The position numbers and the translations under genes are program-made. The notes below the pieces were generated by a model, which saw only the letters and a list, made by a program, of their open reading frames with translations, was not told where the DNA came from and ran no database searches. 8,168 bases of DNA from NCBI GenBank assembly GCA_025362535.1, contig JANYGE010000292.1, positions 1-8,168 on the forward strand. Direction: 5' to 3'. Positions within the stretch are counted from its first letter, which is position 1, and every line of letters begins with the position of its first letter. The stretch is from Hyphomicrobiales bacterium (GTDB taxonomy: Bacteria > Pseudomonadota > Alphaproteobacteria > Rhizobiales > Aestuariivirgaceae). Below are positions 1-5,724 of this stretch, one piece after another.

Positions 1-359
1 ATAGCCTTGGTGTCCGATAACGGTTCAAAGGCACTGGTAAAAGATTGCAGATATTTTTGAGCGCCGTAGTCCTCAATCAATACAATGTCGGGCAGGCCGT
101 CAGTGGTGCCTGAGGCCAACTGGGCTTGGAGCTTTTGTTCCAAGTCTGCCTTGGCGAAGTCGACAATATTCAGCGTCACGTCGGGGTGCGCCTTGGCATA
201 GCGGTCGCCTGCTTCTTTCATGGTGGCGCCATTGAATTCTTTATCCCAGCACCATACGGTGATGGTGGATGCCGAATAGGCAACTGTGGCACTCAAAAAA
301 CTAAACCCAGCAAGCGCCGCACCAAGAACGCTGCGCCGATTAAGCACATTCAACTTCAT
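1..359 (-). CDS. ABC transporter sugar-binding protein, family 1 (partial, C-terminus outside window)
   Basis: The first 119 codons of an extracellular solute-binding protein read leftward from ATG at 359 and run off the window. A strong ribosome site (GGGAGG, minus strand, 370-365) lies five bases upstream and fixes the start. The N-terminus MKLNVLNRRSVLGAAL is a basic-then-hydrophobic export signal with an RR pair (possible Tat-type signal), ending near AYSA. The mature part begins STITVWCWDKEF and continues with a YAKAHPDVTLNIVDF stretch and GLPDIVLIED, the usual pattern of CUT1-type sugar-binding proteins (SBP_bac_1). Such proteins capture mono- or oligosaccharides in the periplasm for a membrane permease pair, whose genes would be expected further left. 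The gene follows the LacI-type regulator on the same strand with a candidate operator 80 bases upstream of its ATG, so it is probably the first gene of the regulated transport operon. Beta-galactosides such as lactose are plausible from the EbgR-like regulator and the GH42 remnant, but the ligand is inferred. Confidence 0.88.
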   Translation of the reverse strand, partial: MKLNVLNRRSVLGAALAGFSFLSATVAYSASTITVWCWDKEFNGATMKEAGDRYAKAHPDVTLNIVDFAKADLEQKLQAQLASGTTDGLPDIVLIEDYGAQKYLQSFTSAFEPLSDTKA

Positions 360-438
360 ATCTTCCTCCCATTGTCAGCCTGTTCAATCCGGCTGTGGAT
401 CGAGACTATGCAGAAATTTGGGGAAAGTGCAATAGTTT

Positions 439-454
439 TAGTAAATATTTACTA
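439..454. promoter_or_regulatory. Candidate LacI-type operator, copy 1 (upstream of sugar-binding protein)
   Basis: TAGTAAATATTTACTA is a perfect 16-base palindrome. The 16 bases at 440-455 recur exactly at 1551-1566. It lies between the regulator gene and the binding-protein gene, 80 bases upstream of the latter's ATG, and overlaps the regulator's own TAG stop (452-454). On the minus strand a weak promoter-like pair (TTGCAC at 432-427, CATAGT at 410-405, spacer 16) starts just downstream of it. Palindromy, duplication at the two expected positions and proximity to a LacI-family gene support an operator. Binding itself is inferred. The centre is TA, not the CG common in LacI-family operators. 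Confidence 0.7.
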
Positions 455-1477
455 GCCAGTTTTACTGGATGACGGCTTTCTCGTGCTGCCACGCCAGATG
501 ATCTGCGAACCAAGGACAACCCGTTTGACGATCTTGCGCCCGGCCACGCGCTCTAACAGGAGATCAACCGCCGCCTCTCCAATTTCCTCTGCGGGTAGAC
601 GCACAGTGGACAGCGGCGGATGGAGAAATTGAGCAACAGAAATATCGTTGAAGCTGGCGACGGCAACATCTTCTCCAATTTTCAGTCCAAGCTCATGCAA
701 CGCGCGATAAGCGCCAACCGCCACATTGTCATTGGCGGTTACGATGACATCCGGGCGCTTTGTGCCGCTCAGCAGTTTGCGCGCCAAATGATAGCCGCTT
801 TCTTCGGAGTTCCGGTCGGTCAGGCACAAGTCTGGATCAAACTGCCCGCGTTGCTTGGCCCATTCGATATAGGTGTGGCAACGCACTTCCGCGAAGGCGC
901 CGCGCCCCCTGCTGGACTCCCAGCCAAGAAAAGCAATACGACGATAGTCCATTGCGGACAAAGCGTTCAGCAACTTTAACGTGGCCAGCACAAAGTCATT
1001 TTGGACGCTGTCAAATTCGTCGGACGCCGGGCTAAAGTCCGCAAACACGAGGTGGCGGCAATGACGCACCAGCCACTCCAGGCCGGTTTCGTCGTAGGCC
1101 CCAACGACAATCACACCAGAAGCGTTGCGGACAACAGACGGATTGAGCAAAGCATTGGTGTTGTAAAGTTTCGTGCTTTCGATGCCATGGCTGTGGCAAC
1201 GGCGTTCAACGCCAAGCCGCAGTGCCACATAATAGGGATCACTGAGTTCCTGATCCGGGCTGAGAAAGTGAACCAGGGCGATCTTTCCGACTTTGCGTTC
1301 GGCCTTGCGGACGCGGTTGCGCGGCGTTTCATAATTCAGGGATTCAGCTTTTTCAATGATGGCGCGGCGCGTTTCTGCCGTTACCGATAATGTGGAATCA
1401 AAATTGAGAACGCGCGAAACTGTCCCACTTGAAACTCCGACTGCCTTTGCGATTTCTCGTAGTGTGACCATGCTCAT
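452..1477 (-). CDS. LacI-family transcriptional regulator, EbgR-like
   Basis: A 341-residue protein of normal LacI-family length. Residues 6-25 (LREIAKAVGVSSGTVSRVLN) form the DNA-binding helix-turn-helix. They are followed by a hinge-helix region and a periplasmic-binding-like sugar sensor domain, including a conserved ANDNVAVGAYRALHELGL stretch and a C-terminal NDISVAQFLHPPLSTVRLP segment. That segment and the early DPYYVALRLGVE stretch closely resemble, from memory, E. coli EbgR, the repressor of an evolved beta-galactosidase operon. Recognition positions 17, 18 and 22 are Ser, Gly and Arg. The start is taken at ATG 1477. ATG 1471 (third residue) is an alternative, and neither has a clear Shine-Dalgarno. 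It probably represses the downstream sugar-binding protein operon and itself through the palindromes at 439-454 and 1551-1564. Family is certain; the inducer (a beta-galactoside?) is inferred. Confidence 0.93.
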   Translation of the reverse strand: MSMVTLREIAKAVGVSSGTVSRVLNFDSTLSVTAETRRAIIEKAESLNYETPRNRVRKAERKVGKIALVHFLSPDQELSDPYYVALRLGVERRCHSHGIESTKLYNTNALLNPSVVRNASGVIVVGAYDETGLEWLVRHCRHLVFADFSPASDEFDSVQNDFVLATLKLLNALSAMDYRRIAFLGWESSRGRGAFAEVRCHTYIEWAKQRGQFDPDLCLTDRNSEESGYHLARKLLSGTKRPDVIVTANDNVAVGAYRALHELGLKIGEDVAVASFNDISVAQFLHPPLSTVRLPAEEIGEAAVDLLLERVAGRKIVKRVVLGSQIIWRGSTRKPSSSKTG

Positions 1478-1550
1478 TCAATAACAAAATAGTTCGGACA
1501 ATATCCAATTTGATCGGCGATCCTCTCTTGCTAGTCGAAAGAGCCTCATA

Positions 1551-1566
1551 AGTAAATATTTACTAG
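1551..1566. promoter_or_regulatory. Candidate LacI-type operator, copy 2 (upstream of the regulator gene)
   Basis: AGTAAATATTTACTAG is identical to 440-455; bases 1551-1564 are a perfect palindrome. It lies 74 bases before the regulator's ATG on the minus strand and abuts the end of the IS481 remnant, whose TAG stop (1563-1565) overlaps it. It also lies upstream of the beta-galactosidase remnant on the plus strand, so before the IS damage it may have served a divergent regulator/beta-galactosidase promoter pair. Auto-regulation is inferred from position. Confidence 0.68.
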
Positions 1567-1711
1567 GTGTTCAGTCCCGCCATTTGATGGAGCGGGTTTG
1601 ATTTGAATCTTTCTGATTTGTCCAGCATTTGCAGATGTACTCGTAAGGTGTGAGACCTTTGAGGGTTTTTAGACGGCGGGCGAAGTTGTAGGCATTGATG
1701 AAGTCACTGAG
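1563..1711 (-). pseudogene. IS481-type transposase, C-terminal fragment, frameshifted
   Basis: Read on the minus strand from 1709, the bases encode LSDFINAYNFARRLKTLKG followed by LTPYEYICKCWT, the very recognisable C-terminal signature of IS481-family DDE transposases. After the CWTN codons the frame is lost. Shifting by one base recovers ERFKSNPLHQMAGLNT and a TAG stop at 1565-1563, which is how these proteins normally end. One base has therefore been deleted near 1610-1615. Only about 48 codons remain of a protein usually around 300-350 residues. The N-terminus and the DDE catalytic residues are missing because the IS3-type left end takes over at 1712. Non-functional relic. Confidence 0.85.
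1568..1711. mobile_element. Remnant of an IS481-family element (one end)
   Basis: The outer end appears to begin TGTTCAGTCCCGCC at 1568, directly next to ACTAGG (1562-1567). The classic IS481 of Bordetella is known to insert at NCTAGN and duplicate those six bases, so the junction fits that family. I do not see the opposite end or the second target copy in the window, as expected if a later deletion removed them. The exact inverted-repeat boundary is inferred, because the second end is absent for comparison. Confidence 0.6.
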
Positions 1712-1910
1712 TGAATAGCCCCTAGATTTGTAGACACTTTGCCCCTTTAAAATGAGGCAAGGAGACGATCATGGGACAAGGTAATTTCACAGAAGATTTT
1801 ATGCTTGATGCCATCAAGCAGATCACAGAGCGCGGTCATTCAGTTGCGGATGTGTCGAAGGGTTTAGGTGTGAGTACACATTCACTTTACAGCTGGAGAA
1901 AGCAGTATGC
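1712..1910 (+). mobile_element. Remnant of an IS3-family element (left end plus start of orfA)
   Basis: The stretch starting TGAATAGCCCCTAGATTTG at 1712 resembles the left terminus of IS3-group elements, which often begin TGAA-N-CGCCCC. It leads into a short untranslated region with an AAGGAG ribosome site (1759-1764) and the start of orfA at 1771. The element is inserted inside the IS481 transposase fragment and stops abruptly around 1906-1911, where GH42 sequence begins. The rest of orfA, all of orfB and the right inverted repeat are missing. The family call rests on the orfA product; the left boundary is approximate. Confidence 0.7.
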
Positions 1911-2493
1911 CCTTGTCCTGGTGCCGTCTTTACCGATCGTAACCGATGCTGCGGAGCTCGCTTTCGCAGCAGTCGGAGTTGTGCTTTATGGCCCGCGCAC
2001 GGGTTCCAAGACACGGCGATACTCCATTCCACCAAACCTGCCGCCTGGTTCCCTACAACACTTGCTCGACAGCCGGGTCGTTGGCGTATCGTCCCTTCGC
2101 CCAGGCCTTGTTGAAAAGGTCAAGGGAAAAGTCTCTGGTACGGTCTCACGCTGGTTGGAGGTTGTGGAAACGCAAGGCCACGTCCTCGCCCGTTTTTCTG
2201 ACGGATCTCCGGCTTTCATTTCAAAATCTCATCATCACTATTTGGCTGGATGGCCTGATGAGATCTTGTTGAAGAATATTATGGCGTTCGCAACCAAAGC
2301 CGCAGGGCTCAAGAACATGACATTGCCTCCCAATGTCCGTCTTCGCCGGAGAGACAATTTTGTTTTTGCGTTCAATTATGGGCCGAAACCTTGGACTTTG
2401 CCCAAAGGCGTTAAACCGATTCTTGGCAAGACCACTGTGGGTCCGCAAGATCTTGCGGTTTGGAAGGTCTCAGAAAGTCCAGTCAAACGCTAA
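1771..2493 (+). pseudogene. Chimeric ORF: IS3 orfA N-terminus fused in frame to C-terminal GH42 beta-galactosidase fragment
   Basis: One 240-codon frame joins two unrelated pieces. Residues 1 to about 46 (MGQGNFTEDFMLDAIKQI onward, with a helix-turn-helix around VADVSKGLGVSTHSLYSWRK) are the start of an IS3-family OrfA. From about residue 47 the protein is the C-terminal third of a GH42 beta-galactosidase. VLVPSLPIVTDA and GPRTGSK fit the trimerisation (42M) domain, followed by IPPNLPPGSLQ and HYLAGWPDE. The C-terminal beta domain (42C) shows LPPNVRLRRR and FVFAFNYGP and ends AVWKVSESPVKR. Full GH42 enzymes are about 650-700 residues. The TIM barrel with both catalytic glutamates is absent, so it cannot hydrolyse galactosides. 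The IS3 ribosome site AAGGAG (1759-1764) is intact, so the chimera could still be translated. The stop overlaps the convergent AraC-type gene by 11 bases. The original gene probably hydrolysed lactose-like sugars imported by the neighbouring sugar transporter. Confidence 0.85.
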
Positions 2494-3391
2494 GCAAGTC
2501 CAGATATTTCTGGCGGAGTTGATTGGGCGAGGTTCCATAGGCCGCAGAAAACTGGGCATAGAATTGGCTCGTTGAGCCGAAGCCGCTTTCGACAGCCACA
2601 CTGGTTATCGCCATATCGCTTTCCAGCAACATGCCTCGGGCGCGCAAGAGGCGCATGCGCAACACAAATTGTTTCAATGGAATATTCATCGCCTTGGTGA
2701 AGATATTGAGTGCATAATTGGTATGAAGACCAGTGACCGCTGTCACGTCCTCGTTGCGCAAGGGTTGGGCCAGATTGTCGAGCACGTGCCTGATCATCGC
2801 CACCACGTGTTTGATGTGCTGGGATGAAAGCGTGCTGGTCAAGGCCTTGTGCAGGCCGGGCGGCCGCAGAAAATTCATTCCCAGAACAGTGACGCGGCGA
2901 AACAGGGAGTTCAATTCCATTTTTAGAATATCCAACCGCTCAGCGTCCCCTGAACGATAGTCATCATACCAATCAAGGAGATGCTTATAGGTACACAGTA
3001 AGGTGGGGCAACACACCATGCCACCATTCAGCAACGCAATTTGAAGTTCCGCCAGATGCGGCATCACCAGAAACACATCAAGCGGCAAATAGATGTTGCA
3101 CAACTCGGGTTCTGCCGAACCCACGGGCTCAATTTCAATAAGCTGATGGGGAACATTGGCCCAGAATATCACCAACCTGTCGGGCTCGATAACAATCGGC
3201 TTGCCGTCCATGATGTAGTTCAAGCGGCCATTGCGCACGAAGTTTGCTTCGATATGGCCATGCCAATGGGGATGCTCCATTATCTTGGGTGCGAATATAC
3301 GCATACCAAAGCGGCCAAACGCCTTTGAGCGCCGATAGAAGCGCCGCTCGCTGATATTTCCGTCGACCATGGTGTTGCTTTTTCGGGGCAT
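2483..3391 (-). CDS. AraC-family transcriptional activator, MelR/AgpT-like
   Basis: A 302-residue regulator, the same length as E. coli MelR as I recall it. The N-terminal cupin-like sensor holds HPHWHGHIEANF (about 40-51) and VIFWANVPHQL, matching from memory the HWHGQVEVN and FWACTPHQL segments of MelR, the melibiose-responsive activator. The C-terminal ~100 residues carry the two AraC helix-turn-helix motifs: NEDVTAVTGLHTNYALNIF and, later, ITSVAVESGFGSTSQFYAQF followed by GTSPNQLRQ. It is divergent from the family 5 binding-protein operon, the same layout I recall for the Sinorhizobium alpha-galactoside activator AgpT and agpA. It therefore likely activates that operon when melibiose- or raffinose-type sugars are present. 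ATG 3391 lacks a clear ribosome site and ATG 3370 (residue 8) is an alternative. Family is firm, MelR-likeness strong, ligand inferred. Confidence 0.92.
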   Translation of the reverse strand: MPRKSNTMVDGNISERRFYRRSKAFGRFGMRIFAPKIMEHPHWHGHIEANFVRNGRLNYIMDGKPIVIEPDRLVIFWANVPHQLIEIEPVGSAEPELCNIYLPLDVFLVMPHLAELQIALLNGGMVCCPTLLCTYKHLLDWYDDYRSGDAERLDILKMELNSLFRRVTVLGMNFLRPPGLHKALTSTLSSQHIKHVVAMIRHVLDNLAQPLRNEDVTAVTGLHTNYALNIFTKAMNIPLKQFVLRMRLLRARGMLLESDMAITSVAVESGFGSTSQFYAQFSAAYGTSPNQLRQKYLDLLSV

Positions 3392-3445
3392 AAGCGTTTG
3401 GGACGATCTTTAAATCCCGGAATTCTTATTTGGGAAATAGGATTG

Positions 3446-3475
3446 TTGCAAGATGCAAGATGGTACATCTTGTAA
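3446..3475. promoter_or_regulatory. Candidate regulator-binding site with three CAAGATG half-sites
   Basis: CAAGATG occurs at 3449-3455 and, directly in tandem, at 3456-3462; its reverse complement CATCTTG is at 3466-3472. The outer copy extends to TTGCAAGATG (3446-3455), matched by CATCTTGTAA (3466-3475) in 9 of 10 bases. The cluster sits midway in the divergent promoter region, 52-81 bases before the binding-protein start codon. Tandem and inverted half-sites at such a place are typical of AraC/MelR-type control, so this is the best candidate site for the adjacent MelR-like activator. A TTGCAA/TAAGAA pair with a 17-base spacer on the minus strand could be the regulator's own promoter, but the match is weak. 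Confidence 0.5.
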
Positions 3476-3480
3476 CCCGA

Positions 3481-3500
3481 TGAGAAGCTTGAACTTCTCA
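3481..3500 (+). promoter_or_regulatory. Perfect inverted repeat before the binding-protein gene
   Basis: TGAGAAG (3481-3487) and CTTCTCA (3494-3500) are perfect 7-base arms around CTTGAA. The repeat ends 13 bases before the GGGAGGA ribosome site (3514-3520). It could be a second protein-binding site or a short leader hairpin that stabilises the transcript. The stem is AT/GC mixed with no following T-run, so it is not a terminator. Which role applies cannot be told from sequence. Confidence 0.4.
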
Positions 3501-3526
3501 CGTCAAAATATTTGGGAGGATCCAAG

Positions 3527-5614
3527 ATGAAGACTCTAACAGGCCTGTTTGCCGGTATGCTGGCGCTCGGGGTCTCGGCCACTGCAGTTCTTGCTGATGG
3601 CGCGAAACCCGCCCCGCTGCCTGACGCGCCAAAGTTTGATGCGCAAGGCCAGGTAAAATTCGTCGGTGTCGGCGATATTCTGGAATACAAGGCACTGGCC
3701 GAATATCACGAGCCAGATTTCGTAGCCGCTCTTGAAAAGGCAGGCAAATTGCCGCCTTTGAAAGATCGCCTGCCGAAAGAGCCCATGGTCTACAAGACCG
3801 GCAACATGAAAGACGGCATCGGTGTCTATGGTGACGTGATGCGCCATGTAATCGGCGGACGTCCCGAAGGCTGGAACTATACTGCAGGCCAGAGCCAAGG
3901 CTGGGGCGGCATTGACATTGGACTTTCCGAATGTCTGACGCGCACCGGCCCCTTGTTCCAAGTCAAAGCCGCAGAATTGCAGCCTTTGCCAAACCTCGCC
4001 AAGAGCTGGGAATGGTCAGCTGATGGTCACCAACTGACAATGCACCTTATTGAAGGGGCAAAATGGTCGGATGGTGAGCCCTTCTCTGCTGATGATGCCA
4101 TGTATTACTGGGAAAAGAACGTCCAGGATACCAATGTTCATCCCCTGAATGGTGCCAACCCCGGCACGTTCGGCGAAGGCACGACGCTTGAAAAAGTTGA
4201 TGCCAACACCATCAAGTGGACCTTCAAGGCGGCCTTCCCAACCCAAGTTCTCTATGCGATGGCTTACGGCACATTCTGCCCCGGCCCGGCCCATATTTTG
4301 GCCCCACAACATCCTTCAAATTCGAAGAACACCTACGATCAATACAAGAACGCCTTCCCGGCAACCTATATGGCCATGCCCACCATGGGCGCTTGGGCCG
4401 TGGTTGACTACAAGCCCGACAATATCGTCGTGCTCCGCCGCAACCCCTATTATTGGAAGGTCGACGAAAAAGGCAATCAACTCCCCTACCTCAACGAGTT
4501 GCATTATCGCCTGTCCACCTGGGCTGACCGCGACGTTCAGACCATCGCTGGCACGGGTGATTTCTCCAACCTTGAGCAAGCCGAAAACTTCGTTGAATCA
4601 CTCAAAAAATCGGCTGATCCTGCCGCCCCGGCGCGTCTTGAATTCGGCCAACGGACCATCGGCTATGCGCTCGAATTCAATTATTCAGCCAATGGCTGGG
4701 GCGAAACGGATGATCGCAGCGTTGCCGTTCATAATCTGAACCGCAATCTCGATTTCCGCAAAGCCGTAACCTCGATGCTGGATCGCCAGCGTCTGGGTGA
4801 ATCGCTGGTGAAGGGACCCTTCACTGCAATTTATCCAGGCGGTCTCTATCCAGGCTCGGCCTTCTTCGACAAAGCCTCCACCACCTACTATCCGTTCAAT
4901 GCTGGTGCCGCCAAAGCAGAACTCGCTGCGGCTGGCCTCAAAGATACGGATGGAGATGGCATCCTCAACTTCCCCAAGGACATGAACGGCGGCAAGAACG
5001 TGGAAATCACGATACTCGCCAATGCTGATTATCAGTCCGACAAGTCACTCACCGAAGGTGTTGTGGCCATGGGTGAAAAAGTCGGCTTGCGCGTCATTCC
5101 AAAGCTGTTGTCCGGCAAGGATCATGACGCCGCACGCGACACGGGCAAATATGACTGGCATGTCATTCGCCTTGAGTCTGAAGCGGTGACTGCAGTCCAG
5201 CAAACCGAACATCTGGCCCCAATTGGCCCCAGCACGACCTATTTCCATAAGGCCGGCGCTGATGGCAAGGTAGATGTGATGGATTTCGAGCAAAAGCTGG
5301 TTGACATTGTCAACAAGTTCATCGTCGCAAAAGATCCAAAGGAACGCATCGCTCTGATGAAGCAATATCAAAAGATCTCCACGGATAACGTCTATTGGGC
5401 GGGTCTTACCGTCTATCCGGGTGCGCTCATCATCAACAAGCGTTTTGCCAACGTGGCGCCGGGTGCCCCAATCTTCATGTACAACTGGGCTGAAGACAAC
5501 ATCATCCGTGAACGCGTATTTGTGCCCAAGGACAAGCAGTCAAAGAACGAATTGTTCCCAGACACGTTGCCCAACAAGCCGGGCTCTGCTCCTGGCGAGG
5601 GCCTTGTGAAGTAA
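3527..5614 (+). CDS. agpA: Family 5 ABC transporter substrate-binding protein, alpha-galactoside (AgpA)-like
   Basis: A 695-residue periplasmic binding protein starting at ATG 3527, seven bases after a strong GGGAGGA site (3514-3520); an in-frame TTG at 3512 is too close to that site to be the start. MKTLTGLFAGMLALG is a signal peptide with likely cleavage after AVLA (residue 23). Residues ~156-190 hold the SBP_bac_5 core (LAKSWEWSADG, GAKWSDGEPFSADD). It is about 160 residues longer than DppA/OppA. The extra N-terminal part has LPPLKDRLPKEPMV and IGVYGDVMRHVIGG, a type I associate with binding proteins that carry oligosaccharides rather than peptides. An EF-hand-like DTDGDGI loop lies at 473-479. 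First gene of the transport operon and divergent from a MelR-like activator, so it probably binds melibiose/raffinose-type sugars. Family is certain; the AgpA assignment is by context and remembered similarity. Confidence 0.9.
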   Translation: MKTLTGLFAGMLALGVSATAVLADGAKPAPLPDAPKFDAQGQVKFVGVGDILEYKALAEYHEPDFVAALEKAGKLPPLKDRLPKEPMVYKTGNMKDGIGVYGDVMRHVIGGRPEGWNYTAGQSQGWGGIDIGLSECLTRTGPLFQVKAAELQPLPNLAKSWEWSADGHQLTMHLIEGAKWSDGEPFSADDAMYYWEKNVQDTNVHPLNGANPGTFGEGTTLEKVDANTIKWTFKAAFPTQVLYAMAYGTFCPGPAHILAPQHPSNSKNTYDQYKNAFPATYMAMPTMGAWAVVDYKPDNIVVLRRNPYYWKVDEKGNQLPYLNELHYRLSTWADRDVQTIAGTGDFSNLEQAENFVESLKKSADPAAPARLEFGQRTIGYALEFNYSANGWGETDDRSVAVHNLNRNLDFRKAVTSMLDRQRLGESLVKGPFTAIYPGGLYPGSAFFDKASTTYYPFNAGAAKAELAAAGLKDTDGDGILNFPKDMNGGKNVEITILANADYQSDKSLTEGVVAMGEKVGLRVIPKLLSGKDHDAARDTGKYDWHVIRLESEAVTAVQQTEHLAPIGPSTTYFHKAGADGKVDVMDFEQKLVDIVNKFIVAKDPKERIALMKQYQKISTDNVYWAGLTVYPGALIINKRFANVAPGAPIFMYNWAEDNIIRERVFVPKDKQSKNELFPDTLPNKPGSAPGEGLVK

Positions 5615-5630
5615 CCTCCCCAACGACGAA

Positions 5631-5661
5631 GCCTCTTCCCCGCCAAAAGCGGGGGAGAGGC
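5631..5661 (+). repeat. GC-rich intercistronic hairpin (possible dispersed palindromic element)
   Basis: Bases 5631-5643 pair with 5649-5661 over 13 positions with a single T-G wobble; the loop is CAAAA. There is no T-run after it, so it is not a standard intrinsic terminator. It lies in the 110-base gap between the abundant binding-protein gene and the permease genes, where such structures commonly protect the upstream message from 3' decay and give more binding protein than permease. Similar CCTCTCCCCGC / GCGGGGAGAGG palindromes are, as I recall, scattered between genes in many alphaproteobacteria, so it may be one copy of a repeat family. Confidence 0.7.
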
Positions 5662-5724
5662 AATCCTTCACCCGCGAGCAAGGCTATGCCAAAGTGCTGC
5701 AAGATGGAATTGAGTGACTGACCA

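Noticed and set aside
439..468. Possible terminator after the LacI-type gene (palindrome plus CCAGT-TTT-ACTGG mini-hairpin)
   Set aside because: No GC-rich stem followed by a T-run on the minus strand; the exact second copy at 1551 favours an operator.
620..979. 119-codon plus-strand frame opposite the LacI-type gene
   Set aside because: Antisense shadow of the sensor domain; no independent signals.
1512..1522. Short GATCG-G-CGATC inverted repeat upstream of the LacI-type gene
   Set aside because: Only five-base arms, single copy; expected by chance at this length.
3512..3526. TTG start extending the binding protein by five residues
   Set aside because: These bases include the GGGAGGA ribosome site for ATG 3527, and the extension would precede a good signal peptide.
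4149..4739. 196-codon open frame on the plus strand inside the binding-protein gene
   Set aside because: Low-complexity Ser/Pro/Arg-rich translation in an alternate frame of a clear gene; shadow frame.
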